From: Cycas panzhihuaensis
Lineage: Eukaryota > Cycadophyta
Reading direction: 5' to 3'
DNA length: 64,000 nt
Assembly (NCBI GenBank): GCA_023213395.1
Contig: CM041465.1
Span: 42,787,741 to 42,851,740, forward strand
Shown here: positions 42,873 through 54,642 of the stretch, one piece after another
Numbering within the stretch: position 1 is the first letter of the stretch
Layout of the letters: each line of letters starts with the position of its first letter
Notes under the pieces: model-generated
Told to the model about the DNA's origin: nothing
The model's database searches: none
What the model saw: the letters and a program-made list of their open reading frames with translations, nothing else
Program-made: the position numbers and the translations under genes

Positions 42873-42998
42873 TACGTCCATTGAGGAGGGACAGGGCCCA
42901 GGAGTTTCAAAAGTAAGAATGTGTAAAGGACAGAGGACCCTAGCTGTCGTCATGATGGCAGGCCGTAACTAAGCCTCCGACAGCCAGGGGACCTTCCA

Positions 42999-43500
42999 AT
43001 GCCACCTAAAAGGCCTTCAAAGGCGGAAGAGTCACAAAAGGATACTTTACCAAAAGGGAAAGAAACAAGCAGACAGAGGGCATTACGATGGTCAAAGGAG
43101 TCAAAACTAAGAAGGGCAAGGAGATTAAGTTCGCAAGATAACGAGACTAAGGGACAGTCCATTGAAGAATCTGAGGCAAGTGGAGCCCAGACACCTCAGG
43201 AACAAGGAGAGGGAAACAATGGCGAACGAATGGTACTAACACCAGCCCCAATCAAGGATGACATGTTTAGCCCAGAATATGAAGAAAAACCAAACGTGGA
43301 TGAAGAACATAAAGACACTTTAACAAAAGAGGAAAGCATACCTATGGAAGACACTCTGAAGGACCTAAGTGACAGCGAGAAGAAGGCAGAGGAAGGTCCC
43401 TCGGCATATTGGGAAAATAAGCTAACAAGGCAGCTTTTTGAGGATTCATCAGACAGGGGGTCTGATCAGTCATGTATAACAGTGACACCATTAACAATAC
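42999..43500 (+). pseudogene. GYP2 gag N-terminal part
   Basis: The ATG at 42999 (MPPKRPSKAEESQKDT) opens a frame rich in Lys, Glu, Ser and Pro, with no recognised fold. It is open until the solo LTR inserted at 43501, and sense resumes at 44138. As the first ORF after the primer site in a gypsy element it is most likely the gag N-terminus. It contains no motif that proves this. Confidence 0.65.
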
Positions 43501-44132
43501 TATTGAGAATACAAGGTCCTAACCCTTTAACCGCCACCAAGATCTATTGCATTCTTGCAACTAGTTATAGAAATCAAAACTTAAAATTACATGCGAGTTC
43601 TAGAATCAGAGATTATACAATAACATAAAAATGAAAGTCAAACATCACATATGCACCCGATATAACGTGGTAAAACCCTAGCAGTGTGCTAGGGAAACGT
43701 CCACATAGGAAAGGTATCGATCTTTATTGTTGTAGAATGGAGAAATAGTACATCTCAGTTATAGAGTGCTCTTAGGAACAACAACCAGCTGTCGCCCTCT
43801 TCACACTACATTACATTACATACAACATAATAAGAAAAAGCCCTAAAATGAGCTACATGAGAGGGACATCCAAGGCATAACTCTCAGCCGTAGAATCAAG
43901 GGTATTTGTATCGAACGACCCTAATTCTCTTTACAATTTAATAAGGTTTACAGGGCTAATTTTTCGGGTTGGGGGCTATCGCCCCCGAACCCCATCTTAG
44001 CAGTATGCCCACGCCTCCCACACTGGCCGCTGGGGGCTCCCTTGGAATCCCCCGAGAAAGATTAGGGGGGAAAACCGCGCCGAAAACATGCCAAAATTTA
44101 ACCCCAAAATACTGTTGTCACAATATCCAACA
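43501..44132 (-). mobile_element. Solo LTR in GYP2 gag
   Basis: The 632-bp unit is flanked by a perfect AATAC duplication (43496-43500 and 44133-44137). The minus strand starts TGTTGGATATTGTGAC at 44132 and ends TTGTATTCTCAATA at 43501 (CA mutated to TA). A minus-strand CAACAATAAAG near 43725 could be a polyadenylation signal. With no interior and a single LTR, it is a solo LTR left by recombination between two LTRs. No other copy of this family is in the window. Confidence 0.9.
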
Positions 44133-44137
44133 AATAC

Positions 44138-45620
44138 AAATGCTAGGTGTATTAGAACCTATACATCTTAAAACCCCATTTAAGAATCCATTATTTGGGA
44201 AAGATAATATTGCAGTAAGCACTCCAAGTACATCTCCAAAGGAGAAGAGTGAAGGGAAGGAGACAGAATCCCGTGAGGAGGAGAAAGGAGAAGAATCACC
44301 ACCAGGAGGGACACCGATACAATCTCCCAAGATGGATGATTATAGAGATTTTGGGAAGTTGATTTTCAACAACACTTCGGATGCAACCGAACACGTATAC
44401 CTCTTTCAGAATCTGATTGACGTGAAGAAGATTACAGACAAAGACGAGATAAAGGCCAGATTCGCCTGTACATTAAGGGGAGTACCATTGGCATGGTACA
44501 AGGAGTTGGATAAGAGAGACTCATGGGCAAAAATAAAGAAATCCTTCGAGGAAAGATTGTAGAAATTCCGAAGGAACGAAGCAGTGGAAACTGCCCTGAG
44601 GAAAATTAAACAAAGGCCCGGAGAATCAGTATTAACTTATATCAGTAGAATGAAAATCATTGGGGCCAGTATGATTTATGAAATGGTAACAGACCATAAT
44701 ATGAAAAATTATTTTGCCAGAGGACTGAATGAGAAACTGAGGGCTATGATGCATGCCCATCCATTAAAGTCATTTAAAAATGCCCAAGATTTAACACTTG
44801 ACTTTGAGATGGAGATGGATGCGCAGGCTGGAGGACATGACTCCCTCCTACTGAGATTATAAGAGGAAATTAGGGAAATCAAATAACGCCAGTACAATCG
44901 ACCCTTCTGCCAGGTGGGAGTAGCAGAAGAGGAATCAGAATTGGAAGCCCTAAGAAAGGAAGTGGCAAGCCTAAAAATAAGGAACAACAGAGAAGAAGAA
45001 ACAACAAAGAAGAAAGATCACGAAGGTAGAGTGGCAAAATGGTGCCACATCTGTGAGGAAAGTTCACACACGACTAAAGAATGTGAACTCAACCCGAAGA
45101 ATAGTGCATTGCACCAAAGGGATAAATGGTGCCACATATGCGATGTGGATACGCATATGAACCAAAGATTGTTTCTATAATCCAAGAGGAAAATCATACA
45201 GAGGACGAGGTAGGGGAAGGGGAGGCAACCCACCTCAGAACGTTTATACAACCAGGAATACATAGGAGCCCTCGAGAAAAAAACAACCAATGGGAAGATG
45301 CCTCATTTGTTTACAATTCGGGCATTGGAAATCCGAATGCCCAACCAAACGAGAATACGAACAAAACCGTCAGATGTAACAACTGTGGACCAAGTGAACA
45401 TAAAACAGAAGATTGCAAAGGGAAAGCTAAAGCTACTAACTTAATGACAATTATACCGGAGAGCAAAAATGTAAAACTCCAAAAGAAACAAAAGGAGAAA
45501 GAAGACGAAGGATATCCGAATCCGCAGACAGAAATGAATCGATTTAAACAAGTGAAACAAGTGTTTAGAAGAATTAGCTCAAGAAGAAAGTGCATTACCA
45601 ATGGGGAAGCCAGAAACTAA
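44138..45620 (+). pseudogene. GYP2 gag capsid and zinc knuckles
   Basis: The capsid part has CTLRGVPLAWYKELDKRDSW (about 44468), a recognised retrotransposon gag signature, then a TAG at 44560, and ALRKIKQRPGESVLTYISRM (about 44593). Cys-rich knuckles follow: CHICEESSHTTKEC (about 45043), CHICDVDTHMNQ (incomplete, about 45131) and CNNCGPSEHKTEDC (about 45379). These bind RNA. Frameshifts between 44860 and 45180 break it. The open segment upstream of 44132 is solo-LTR sequence, not gag. Confidence 0.85.
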
Positions 45621-46496
45621 ATATGTATATGTAAGAAAGAACAAGCAAAAAGAGAAAGATAAGGTACCAGAAGAACCAAAGGTACAACTCAAATGGTACA
45701 AATGGAGGAGCTATTCAAAGGATTACCAGCTGAGGACATTCCAAGATTGCTATTGCTGATAGAAAATCTGGTAAAACAGCTACAATTAACTATTCCCTTA
45801 TGCCAAGTAATTGATTGGATTAAAGGAGGGATACTACAATGTGGAATTACCAAAAGTTTAAAGAAAGTGATGCCATCATTCGACATAGATCCCATGGTGA
45901 CAATGATGGTATTGGAAGAAACATTTCCGAAAGTAATTGTCGGTGGAGGCACAGCCGTCAACGTACTACCTACTCCGACATGGCAGAAATTGGGAAGCCC
46001 GAAACTGAAAGCAGTGACATATTCGTTGAAGTTGGCTAACGAATTATTAGTACGATCGGTAGGGAGGCTGGTCGACATCAAAGTGGATGTGGCAGGAATC
46101 ATAGTAAAAATTGACTTTACGATCGTAGAAACAGAAAAGGGAGCAACACCCTATCCAGCATTATTGGGGAGGCCTTGGCTATACAAGACCCAATGCCTCC
46201 AAAACTGGAAGAATGTGACATTCACCTTATCTGATGATGGGAATAAAGTGGTATTACCAATGCTGGGAATAAACTCCATTGAGATGATACCAGATGAAGG
46301 ATCCAACACGACTGTCGTAAGTGAAACAACAACCTCTTCCCTCGATGAAGAGAATCTTTATCATACGACTGAGGAGCCTACCAAGCTAATCGATTCTCAA
46401 GAAGCCGAACGAACTTACTTTGGGGAAATATATAACTCTTCAGATGATGAAAATGGAATGAGGTTTTGTGGATTATTGGTCACAAGATGCCTATGA
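45621..46496 (+). pseudogene. GYP2 protease
   Basis: The open frame 45693-46496 has KVIVGGGTAVNVLPTPTWQK (about 45931), aligned with the retropepsin active site; a Gly stands where the catalytic Asp is expected. The second signature ALLGRPWLYKTQC (about 46161) is well kept and typical of Tat/Athila-type proteases. The tail is acidic. A frameshift near 46470 separates it from the next segment, which would be the same polyprotein. Confidence 0.82.
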
Positions 46497-47619
46497 ACTA
46501 AATTCTTCCTCTCATAAATGTAATTTATTGTCTAAATGTGTAATTGAGAACATTAATGATAATTTAGATTCTTTTGAATATATAATGACTAATGATAGCT
46601 CGGTGGATAACATAAAACTAGACCAAAACCCCCCTAGTAGACTTCGTATTTTTCATAGTCCTATAGTAGCTAGTAGTAATCTTAACCTCCCTTCTACCTC
46701 AGGCGTGGGTCCTAAGGTAGATTTCCTATCCCCCACTTTATTACAACCCGGGGAAGGAAGTAACATTCCTTCCTCATCTTCCTTAGAAGTATACCCACCT
46801 AGTAACCGGTCCCTTCCAACGATTGGCGTCAAATCCAAGGGAATAGAAGGGGAATCGGCGGTAAATACTTCTAGAGACTCTAGTCTAGGCAGTAGAATAA
46901 CTATCCCAAAAGAAACAAACTGTGAAACCTATATTGGAAATCATGTTAAGCCCTTTTATGGGGAATAGTTATATGGGACTACCCATTTAACCCACTGCAT
47001 TGAATACTGGATGGAGCACGGAAATTGGAATAAAAATCAATGGCAAAAAGACCTAGTACTTACCTTACGGGGAACGGCTTGGTATTGGTACTTAGCCCAC
47101 CAAGCTACTCTCCAAGATTGGAAGGAGTTACAAGCAACGTTTTGACTTCGATTCGACCATCCAAAACACTTAGACATTCCGTTATTCCATGTAGGCCAAA
47201 ACCCTAGTGAGTACTTACAGAAATGTAAACAAAAATGGACATCCCTAAGTATACCCAAGAAGATCTGGCCTAACTACTTTTACCACACCCTAGGACGAGT
47301 AGCAAAAGATTGGTTCTTAGGAAGGGAACAAAGCCTGGATGTGACTTGGGGAAATCTGAAGGAATCTTTTATAAAAACCTTTATGCATGCATCAGAAGAT
47401 AAAAATATAGATAGAATCTTGAAGAATATTAGAAGAATGAGCATGAATTTAGAACAAGGAATTATAAATAAAGAGGAAGAAGAATTAGCATATGGTGAAG
47501 AAGAAGAAATCCTGAATTACCCTGCAGAATTCACGGAAATTAACATTGGGGAAAGAAAAATAGAAGATACCCCTAGGCACAAAACCAGAAATAAGGAGGA
47601 TATTGAAGTAACCAAATAA
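46468..47619 (+). pseudogene. GYP2 protease-RT spacer with two gag-like repeats
   Basis: One frame runs from 46468 to 47619 with only two stops (TAG 46966, TGA 47143) and continues in frame into the RT segment from 47716. The first third is Ser- and Pro-rich. Then two segments 80 codons apart share the gag signature: LTLRGTAWYWYLAHQATL with DWKELQATF (47058-47142), and TLGRVAKDWFLGREQSLD with TWGNLKESFIKTF (47287-47382). The same signature occurs once in the true gag at 44468. An acidic, Glu-rich tail follows. I know of no function for a gag-like unit in this position. Confidence 0.75.
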
Positions 47620-48390
47620 AAAACTATTGAAATTAATGTCGACAGTAACGAGGATTCCAAACTAATGCGAATCAGAAACTATTGGGATAATTAAACAGTA
47701 GCGAAAGCTCAGCAATTGTTCGAGGAGTTCCGTGACATATTCGCGTGGTCATATAAAGACCTAAAAGGTATTCCCCCGGAAATAGGAATGCATCACATTG
47801 ATTTGGTAGAGGAAGCAAAACCAGTGAAGCAACAACCATACCGAATGAATCCCAAGTATAAGGAAAAGGGTGAAAGCAGAGTTAGATTAAATGCTGGAAG
47901 CGGGATACATTTACGAGATTCACTACAGTGATTGGGTGAGCCCTGTAGTAGTAGTTCCCAAAAAGAACGGGAAAATACGTGTCTGTGTGGATTACAAACA
48001 ATTAAATAAGGTAACGGAGAAGGATCCCTTTTCGTTACCATTTACAGAAGACATTTTGGAAGTGGTGGGAGGAAATGAGATATATTCCTTCACCAACAGA
48101 TTTAGTGGGTACAATCAAGTGCAGATTGCCCTAGAGGATCAAACAAAGACCACATTCGTGACAGAATGGGGAACTTATGTCTATAAAGTAATGTCATTCG
48201 GTCTTACTAATACACCGGCCACATTTCAGAGCATTGTGATTAATATATTTCGGAAATTTATTGGGGAAAGAGTGGCAATATTCTTAGATGATTGGATGTT
48301 GTACAGATTGATGAAAGATCATATAGAAAACTTGAGGGAAATGTTACAAACATGCCGAGAAAATAAGTTGTGTTTGAACCCAGAGAAATG
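47620..48390 (+). pseudogene. GYP2 RT, N-terminal and palm part
   Basis: It begins with FEEFRDIFAWSYKDLKGIPP (about 47719), PVKQQPYRMNPKYKEK, then a frameshift near 47880. The RT core follows: SDWVSPVVVVPKKNGKIRVC, VDYKQLNKVTEKDPFSLP, FGLTNTPATFQSIV, and the active site AIFLDDWMLY with both Asp residues (about 48280). The frame is open from 47891 to the COP9 insertion at 48390. Without COP9 it joins in frame to NPEKC-TF at 55016. Confidence 0.9.
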
Positions 48391-48757
48391 TGTGACGATG
48401 TTAATGTCACATGGTCATTTCATGAAGTTAGAATTAGATAAAGTCACTTTTATGTTTATAACTTTAGGATAAGGTGACTATGCCTAAGTCACTTAAGTGA
48501 AATGACATAAAGTTCATTTCATTGTAATTTCATGTAATCTCATTTGAATGTCATTGGGAGGGAAAACTCAAATTCCAAACCCTAATGAGCATCCTCATTA
48601 TATAAGCTGAAATTACATGGAGAGTGATTATATTCTACACTTCTCCTCTTTGAGCTCAAGCTATTAGCATTCTCTTGTTGAGTACATTGTGCTTGTCTCC
48701 ACTATTTGCCATTGTGTAGTGTTAGTGCACTAGATCCCTAGATCCATTCCCTCAACA
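48391..48757 (+). repeat. COP9 5' LTR
   Basis: It starts TGTGACGATGTTAATG and ends CATTCCCTCAACA. A TATATAAGC stretch (about 48600) fits a TATA box. The primer site follows after two bases. Confidence 0.95.
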
Positions 48758-48759
48758 AG

Positions 48760-48771
48760 TGGTATCAGAGC
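48760..48771 (+). other. COP9 primer binding site
   Basis: TGGTATCAGAGC is the exact tRNA-Met primer site. Confidence 0.95.
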
Positions 48772-49860
48772 CATTGGGTGGATCCTAGTGCCACACTCAC
48801 TTGCAAGGAGATTGCAAGCTATGTTCTCCTCTTCTTCACCATTCATGTGAAGTGAAGAGTTGAGATTTTTTTTAAAAATCCATTTTTTAAAGCTCTTTTT
48901 ATAGCAGATTTTTAGTACAAAATTATATATTGTTGTATTTTTATTTCCGCAGATAAGAGGAAGGAGTGTGGCTGCTTAAAAGCAACTTATTTGCAGGCCT
49001 AAAGGAGCACAGGAATTGCTCAGCTGATAGCAATTTTCAGCCATCTTTTTGAGCCCCAACCGCATTTTGGCCTATTTTTGGCCATTTTTGCAAAGAAAGT
49101 CGATTTCAAGGTTGTAGAAGAAGAAATCGGTGACTACGGTGATTAGAGGCAGATTTTAAAGTATAAAATCAAACTGCACGGACGCTGCACGGATTCTGTC
49201 TGTTGTATGGCCAAAAAATCAAAGTGCCTTAATTGCACAAAATTTCACCAAGAGGGTGCATCTTGGCCTCCTAAGCTTTTTGTCTCCGAGCGACGCGAGA
49301 TTTTGAGTTTAAAGGGGTCAAACAAATTGCTTTTGCTGCCATTCTCCAAATTTAAAATCTCGGATATAGAAAAATCTGAGGAGTTTTTTCTATTGTAATA
49401 CATGTTTTTGGATCTCCTCGTCCCGATCTATCATTTGGGACAGGTCTCACATGAATCCGACGCTCCGTTGAAAAGTTATGACAATTTTTAGGTTTTCTAG
49501 TACATTTTGGCCGTGAGTTAAAACTGGCTTTTTTGCCTGTTTTTGATAAGATTTTTCAAAAAGTTTTGTATATTTGTAAAGTGCAGGTGAAGGCCAGCAA
49601 ATTTGGAAATTTTTAATTTTTTCAAAATTTTTTGAAATTTGTGTCATATAGCGGTACAATAGATGCATAATGCCCAACAATGAGACTTAGTTTGCTGAAA
49701 ATTTGATTTTTTAGCGTACATTATATTTATCAAATTTTTAGTTTTTTTTTCCCCTTCTTTAAAAAAAAAAAAACTAAAAACTAGCGAACCCCGATAGTAC
49801 CTGCGACCGACACCACACCGCAGAGTGGTGGCACATCTCCAGCTCCTCCTGCTCATAATT
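48772..49860 (+). other. COP9 untranslated leader
   Basis: About 1.1 kb with no credible coding frame, and A/T homopolymers near 49742-49773. A phrase of the type ATCCGACGCTCCGTTG (49455) has rough counterparts in the COP4 leader. Confidence 0.7.
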
Positions 49861-50640
49861 TGCAACGGCGACAGTGGATCATTGAAGACCAGAAGATCAG
49901 AGCAGGGATCCTGCTAGTTACAGATTACTCCTTGCACAACCTGATCGATGACACGTAGCACGACACTGCTTTCAAGGTCTTCGAAGTCCTCAAAAGAAAC
50001 TTTGATACTCGATCAGACTTGGAGTTTGTTCATATGGTATTGAAGATGAACAAGATGCGAATGCAGAAAGGGCGAGCACATAAAACCATCAATGCTCTTC
50101 GCCCTATTAAACAGGCCAATGATAGGGATTTTAAGACCCAATGCATAACTTAAGCCTTCCTAATTCAATCCAGTCTGCATGTTCCTGATTATAAGAACCT
50201 GCTAGGAAATCTTCAGTCATCTGGCACACTGAAGACCCTCAACTTCAAGCATTAATGAGAAGTTTATTGAACATGACAAGACCTTCACTACTAGCTTCCC
50301 ACTTTCAGATTCAACTCCTAATGCAGCCTTTGAATGGACGAGGAAGTATACTACACCAAACAACAAGGTCAATCTTCATGCGGAGGAAGAAGAGGCCGTG
50401 GAAGAGGCAGGGGAAAGCAACAGGGACAACAGCAAAGACAACAACAAGGTCAGCAGCAAAACAATAGTCAAAAGACTGTCAATTAGAGACAGCCAAACAA
50501 CAATGCTCCCACGTGTCAAAGGTGTAACAGGAAAGAACACCTTGCAAAAGATTGCCGCATTGACTACAACAGATTGCCTCGTCATCAACAACAGCAACAT
50601 CAAGCCCACAATGTTGATGAGAGTCATGATGACTTATTTG
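49861..50640 (+). pseudogene. COP9 gag, broken
   Basis: It starts in mid-frame with RRQWIIEDQKIRAGILL (about 49866), matching COP4 gag, then DYSLHNLIDD, a stop, FKVFEVLKRNFDTRSDLEFV and QSSGTLKTLNF. A Gln- and Arg-rich stretch leads to one zinc knuckle, CQRCNRKEHLAKDC (about 50518), where the Gly before His is Glu but the ligands are intact. Stops at about 49957 and 50152 and several frameshifts break it. No convincing start ATG remains upstream of the first segment. Confidence 0.85.
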
Positions 50641-51165
50641 TAGGAGCAAATCTCATTGAGGCACGTATTCAACAAAGCAGGGAAGCATCCACTTCATCTA
50701 TTGCTTCTAGACCTAAGAGGTACATCGAGGTACACTGTGGCACAGCCATTTGTCAGCTTGATTCGCCACTACCTCGACCACTTGGACAGGCAAATGCTGC
50801 ATCAACATCATCATCAGACTGGGTTATGGACATAGGAGCTACCCATCACATGACTTGTCACCGGACTTCTTCGTGATTTTGATTCGAGGTCACCGAGTAG
50901 TACACATGGCCGATAAGTCGACACAACTGTTCAAGGCATGGGCTCTATATGCCCCAAGCTCCTGTGCCCCGCCTAATTTTACTTTAAAAGATGTCTTGTA
51001 TATTCCCCATCTCAAACAAAACCTTCGTCGTTATCCACACTTGTCTCCGTGGATTCGACGAGTGTCACAACTAATGATCAAGTTCTTAGTGTTATTCACC
51101 CGCCTTCATGTTACGTGGTAATGACTGGAAACTTGAAGGTAAGCTATTTAGACCGACCGAACCAC
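50641..51165 (+). pseudogene. COP9 protease
   Basis: The active site reads WVMDIGATHHMTCHRTS (about 50821): the second residue of the DSG/DTG motif is Ile. A frameshift near 50860 is followed by VVHMADKSTQLFKAWAL and FTLKDVLYIPHLKQNL, typical continuation sequences of copia protease. Further frameshifts end it. Confidence 0.83.
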
Positions 51166-52440
51166 ATTGTCTTCTTCTGCATACCAAGTTATTGCCCCCA
51201 TTTGTGTCATGGAAGAACTTGCATATAATGTCACATTGACTCATTCCAAGCTGTCCCTAGAAGCTCTTTGGCATGCTCGCATGGGGCACGTCAAACTTGA
51301 TCGGCTTAAGGAAATCTCTCATTCTACCTGTGTTTGCCTGCATTTTCCTCTAAGCCATTCAAATGTGAAGCTTGCATTATTGCCAAATCCACGATGACCA
51401 TTTCCCCAGAGTCAATGGAAAGCTAGTCAACCTCTTGAATTAGTACATTGAGACATCTGTGGGCCTATGCCTATCCCTTCTCTTACAGGGAAGAGGTTCT
51501 ATATTACATTTATTGATGACTTCACTCGAAAGATATGGGTGACCTTTCTCAAATCAAAAGATGAAGCATTCACAGTATTCAAGGCATTCAAGGCTCTCAC
51601 AGAGAAGGAATCTGGATATCAACTGAAGTGTCTCAGGACTAGCAATGGTGGCGAATACACTTCAAATGAATTCGAAGACTTCTTGTGTCAGTAGGGGATC
51701 AAGCATCAAACAACTATTGCAGGTACCCTCAAAGAAATGGAGTTACTGAAAGGGCTAATAGAACCATAATGAATATGGCACGGGCTATGCTTGTCTTCAA
51801 GAATGTGCCTGCATATCTTTGGGCCGGTTATTTATACCGCAGCTCATCGCATGAACAACATAAGTCCATCGAAGCTCGGCCCATCTCCAAATGAACGATG
51901 GACTGGACGGACCCCTACCGTCCATCACTTCAAAATTTTTGGCTCCACTTGTTATGCTCACATTCTTGATGAGCATAGAAATAAGCTCTAGCCGCGAGCT
52001 TTAAAGGGCATCTTTGTTGGGTACCCCATGAACAAGAAAGGGTACAAGGTCTTCATTCCAACATTAAAGAAGATCATTATCACTAGAGATGTGGTGTTTA
52101 TGAGACAGAGGATCAACTACTTCAACTTGATTCTAAAGCACCATCTCATAGATACAACAATGTCCAGGAATATGATGTACAGATTCCAACATTTGGGGAG
52201 ACATCAAGAAATACTCAAAATTTTGGAATCTGACAATAGAGCCTCGGAGGACACTATCCTTGACTCAGATTCTGTGCCAATGTGCGCCAACCCAGCGCCA
52301 TCTTGGGAGAATAGCCAGGAATCACCACGTCAAGCATCGAAAGGAAAAGGAGTTGTAGAAGAACCACCTTCACCACTTTTAGTTGTAGGGCCATCTTCTC
52401 TAGCAATGTCATCAACCTCCGGACCATACATCTCCCATGA
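51166..52440 (+). pseudogene. COP9 integrase and linker
   Basis: GAG-pre-integrase ALWHARMGHVKLDRLKEI (about 51266) begins the segment. The integrase core has FIDDFTRKIWVTFLKSKDE (about 51509), LRTSNGGEYTSNEF (about 51630, Ser for the second catalytic Asp), and the Glu in RNGVTERANRTIMN (about 51733). IFGSTCYAHILDEHRNKL (about 51937) lies in the C-terminal part. Frame changes occur at about 51690, 51830 and 52000. A Ser- and Pro-rich linker reaches RT. Confidence 0.86.
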
Positions 52441-53425
52441 TCCTTTTCAGGATCAAAATGAAGACCGGGATTTTGTGGACATGAAAACCTCATTCCCAAC
52501 CAAAGGTTTTCGAGAAGCCTACCAGTTGCACAAAGACTTGAGATCTGATGAGGTAGGCAAAACTGGCACTCGAAGTGGTGCCTATAGAGCAAGGGAGCAA
52601 ACATCACTTCCCATAGAGCTTGAACCAGCAGAACTGCACCTTGCTTCAAATGATGAGCCTCTATCATACCAAGAAGCTGTGAAACACATAGTTTGGAGAA
52701 ATACCATGAATGAGGAATACCAATCCTTGATCAAGAACGGTACATGGGAGCTCGTTGATCTGCCTTTGGGAAGGAAGGTAGTCAGAAACAAATGGGTGTT
52801 CAAAAATAAATACAGATCAGACAACACTCTTGAAAAACACAAGGCGAGGTTGGTCGCAAAAGGATTCACCCAAAGGGAAGGCATCGACTACATAGAAGTC
52901 TTCGCACCAACTACCAAATGGCCCACAATCAGAGCACTTGTGGCCTTGGCTGCTCAACAGGGTTGGAAAATCCACCAACTCGATGTGAAAACTGCTTTTC
53001 TCAATGCAGGTTTGGAAGAAGAAATCTACATGACACAGCCTGAAGGCTTTGAGATAGCAGGACAGGAGCAGAAAGTGTGTAGACTAAAAAAGTCGTTATA
53101 TGGCCTAAAAGAAGCCCCTCACACTTGGTTCACCAAGTTGTCGAACAAAATGAGGCAGCTTGGATATGAGGTATGTGACTATCAAGACGTTGATGCAACT
53201 TTGTTTATTAAGAGAGAAAAAGGCAAAGTCACATATCTCCTGATCTTTGTGGACGACATGCTGATAATTGGAAATAGTGAGCAGGATATCAACAAATTAA
53301 AGATGGACTTGTCAAAATCCTTCGAACTATCTGACCTCAGACTAATGAGATACTTGGGAATTGAGGTAACTCAATGCAGTGGAAAAATTTTCTCTCCCAA
53401 GGAAAATATATCAATGATCTTCTAA
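52441..53425 (+). pseudogene. COP9 reverse transcriptase, mostly open
   Basis: The frame is open from 52028 to 53425. RT signatures are WELVDLPLGRKVVRNKWV (about 52747), [38 protein letters not shown] (about 52979), YGLKEAPHTWFTKLSNKM (about 53098), and the intact active site YLLIFVDDMLIIGNSEQD (about 53233). It ends at a frameshift after IEVTQCSGKIF. RT would be catalytically plausible on its own, but gag, protease and RNase H are broken. Confidence 0.9.
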
Positions 53426-54150
53426 TCAAGTTCAGATTAGAAGATGCCGTAATGATGTATACTCCAATGGAGCCTAATGCCAAACTTTCCGATGAAGACA
53501 CTCGAGAGGCAGCATTTAACGCTCTATCGGCAACTTGTAGGTAGCCTCATTTATGTTACCAACACAAGGCCGATATTGCCCATGCCGCTGGCATTCTTGC
53601 CCGCCACATGACAACTCCAAAGCGTAACCATTGGCAAGCAACAATACGAGTGTTGAAGTACCTAAAGACGACCAAAGAAACTTGGTTTGTTGTATGAGCA
53701 CAACAATGATTTCGCACTTACAAAGATACACAGACTCGGATTTTGTCGGTGACAAAATACAGGAAGATCAACGTCCGGTACATCACATTTCTTGGAAGCA
53801 ACCCAATTTCATGGCGGTCAAGGTGGCGTAAAATCACTGCAGATTCTCTTCAAGCCGAATACATAGTTGCTTTTGAGACTAGCAAGGAGGTGATATGGCT
53901 CGCAAATTATTACATACTTTGGATATCACCCGACAGTCCAACGAACTTACATGTGGATAATCAGTCAACAATCCACATGGCCAAGAATCCTGTTTTTCAT
54001 GATCGTACAAATCACATTAGTACAAAAGTCCACAGGATCCAGGAATAGGTCCATGACGGCACAATACAATTGGAACACTGCCCCACAGCAGATCAAGTGG
54101 CTGATATCTTCACCAAACTGCTGCAAAGGGTGAAGTTTGAACAGTTCTGA
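53426..54150 (+). pseudogene. COP9 RNase H, broken
   Basis: The segment carries fragments GSLIYVTNTRP (about 53539), TDSDFVGDK (about 53729), RYITFLGSNPISWRS (about 53776), ADSLQAEYIVAFETSKEVIWL (about 53841, in part), NLHVDNQSTIHMAKNPVFHD (about 53944) and TNHISTKVHRIQE. They are spread over three frames, so several frameshifts have occurred. The gene ends near 54150. Confidence 0.84.
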
Positions 54151-54642
54151 TAGCAACTCGGCCTTAGGGCCTGCATCTCCAACTGATTGAAGGAGATGGT
54201 ACATGGACCAAAGATACTCTATCCCATTCGTGAAAACCCCTTGTGGGCGTGGAAGGATTAGAGTAAGTCTCTGCTCTCTCCCATTCGTGAAAACCTCTCA
54301 TGGGCGCGAAAGGAGTTGGGTTGTACTTGTTTCGAAAATCAGAACCTATGAAAACCTGAAAGGGCATGGGGGATGATGAAACGGTATATGGAGACTCAAC
54401 AGATTGAAGCTGCACAACCAACTTGTATTGCTTGGCTATCTGGCTACACTCAAAGAGCCGTCTAAGCCACTTCATAGAATAGGAAGTCAAGTCCGTGGGT
54501 TTTTATTCCCCCGAGGGTTTTCTCACAAAAGTGTCTTGTAGGTTGTAGAATTTTTTCTCAATGTAATAATGAGGCTATAATGAAGACCTCATAGATTAGA
54601 ATAGGATAAAGGAAAATGACCTTCTGCCATTAAAGGGGGGAT
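54151..54642 (+). other. COP9 3' non-coding block and purine tract
   Basis: The block contains three spaced copies of a motif around GTGAAAACC or ATGAAAACC (about 54230, 54287 and 54349), each followed by a G-rich segment. The first two start CCCATTCGTGAAAACC. COP4 has the same arrangement on the minus strand at 8630-8785. The purine tract AAAGGGGGGAT (54632-54642) is adjacent to the 3' LTR. Confidence 0.78.

Noticed and set aside
42999-43628. A 209-residue ORF as a host gene
   Set aside because: It begins as GYP2 gag and ends inside the solo LTR, so its C-terminus is an insertion artefact.
43969-44562. A 197-residue ORF with its own ATG
   Set aside because: Its first 50 or so residues are antisense solo-LTR sequence; only the part after 44138 is GYP2 gag.
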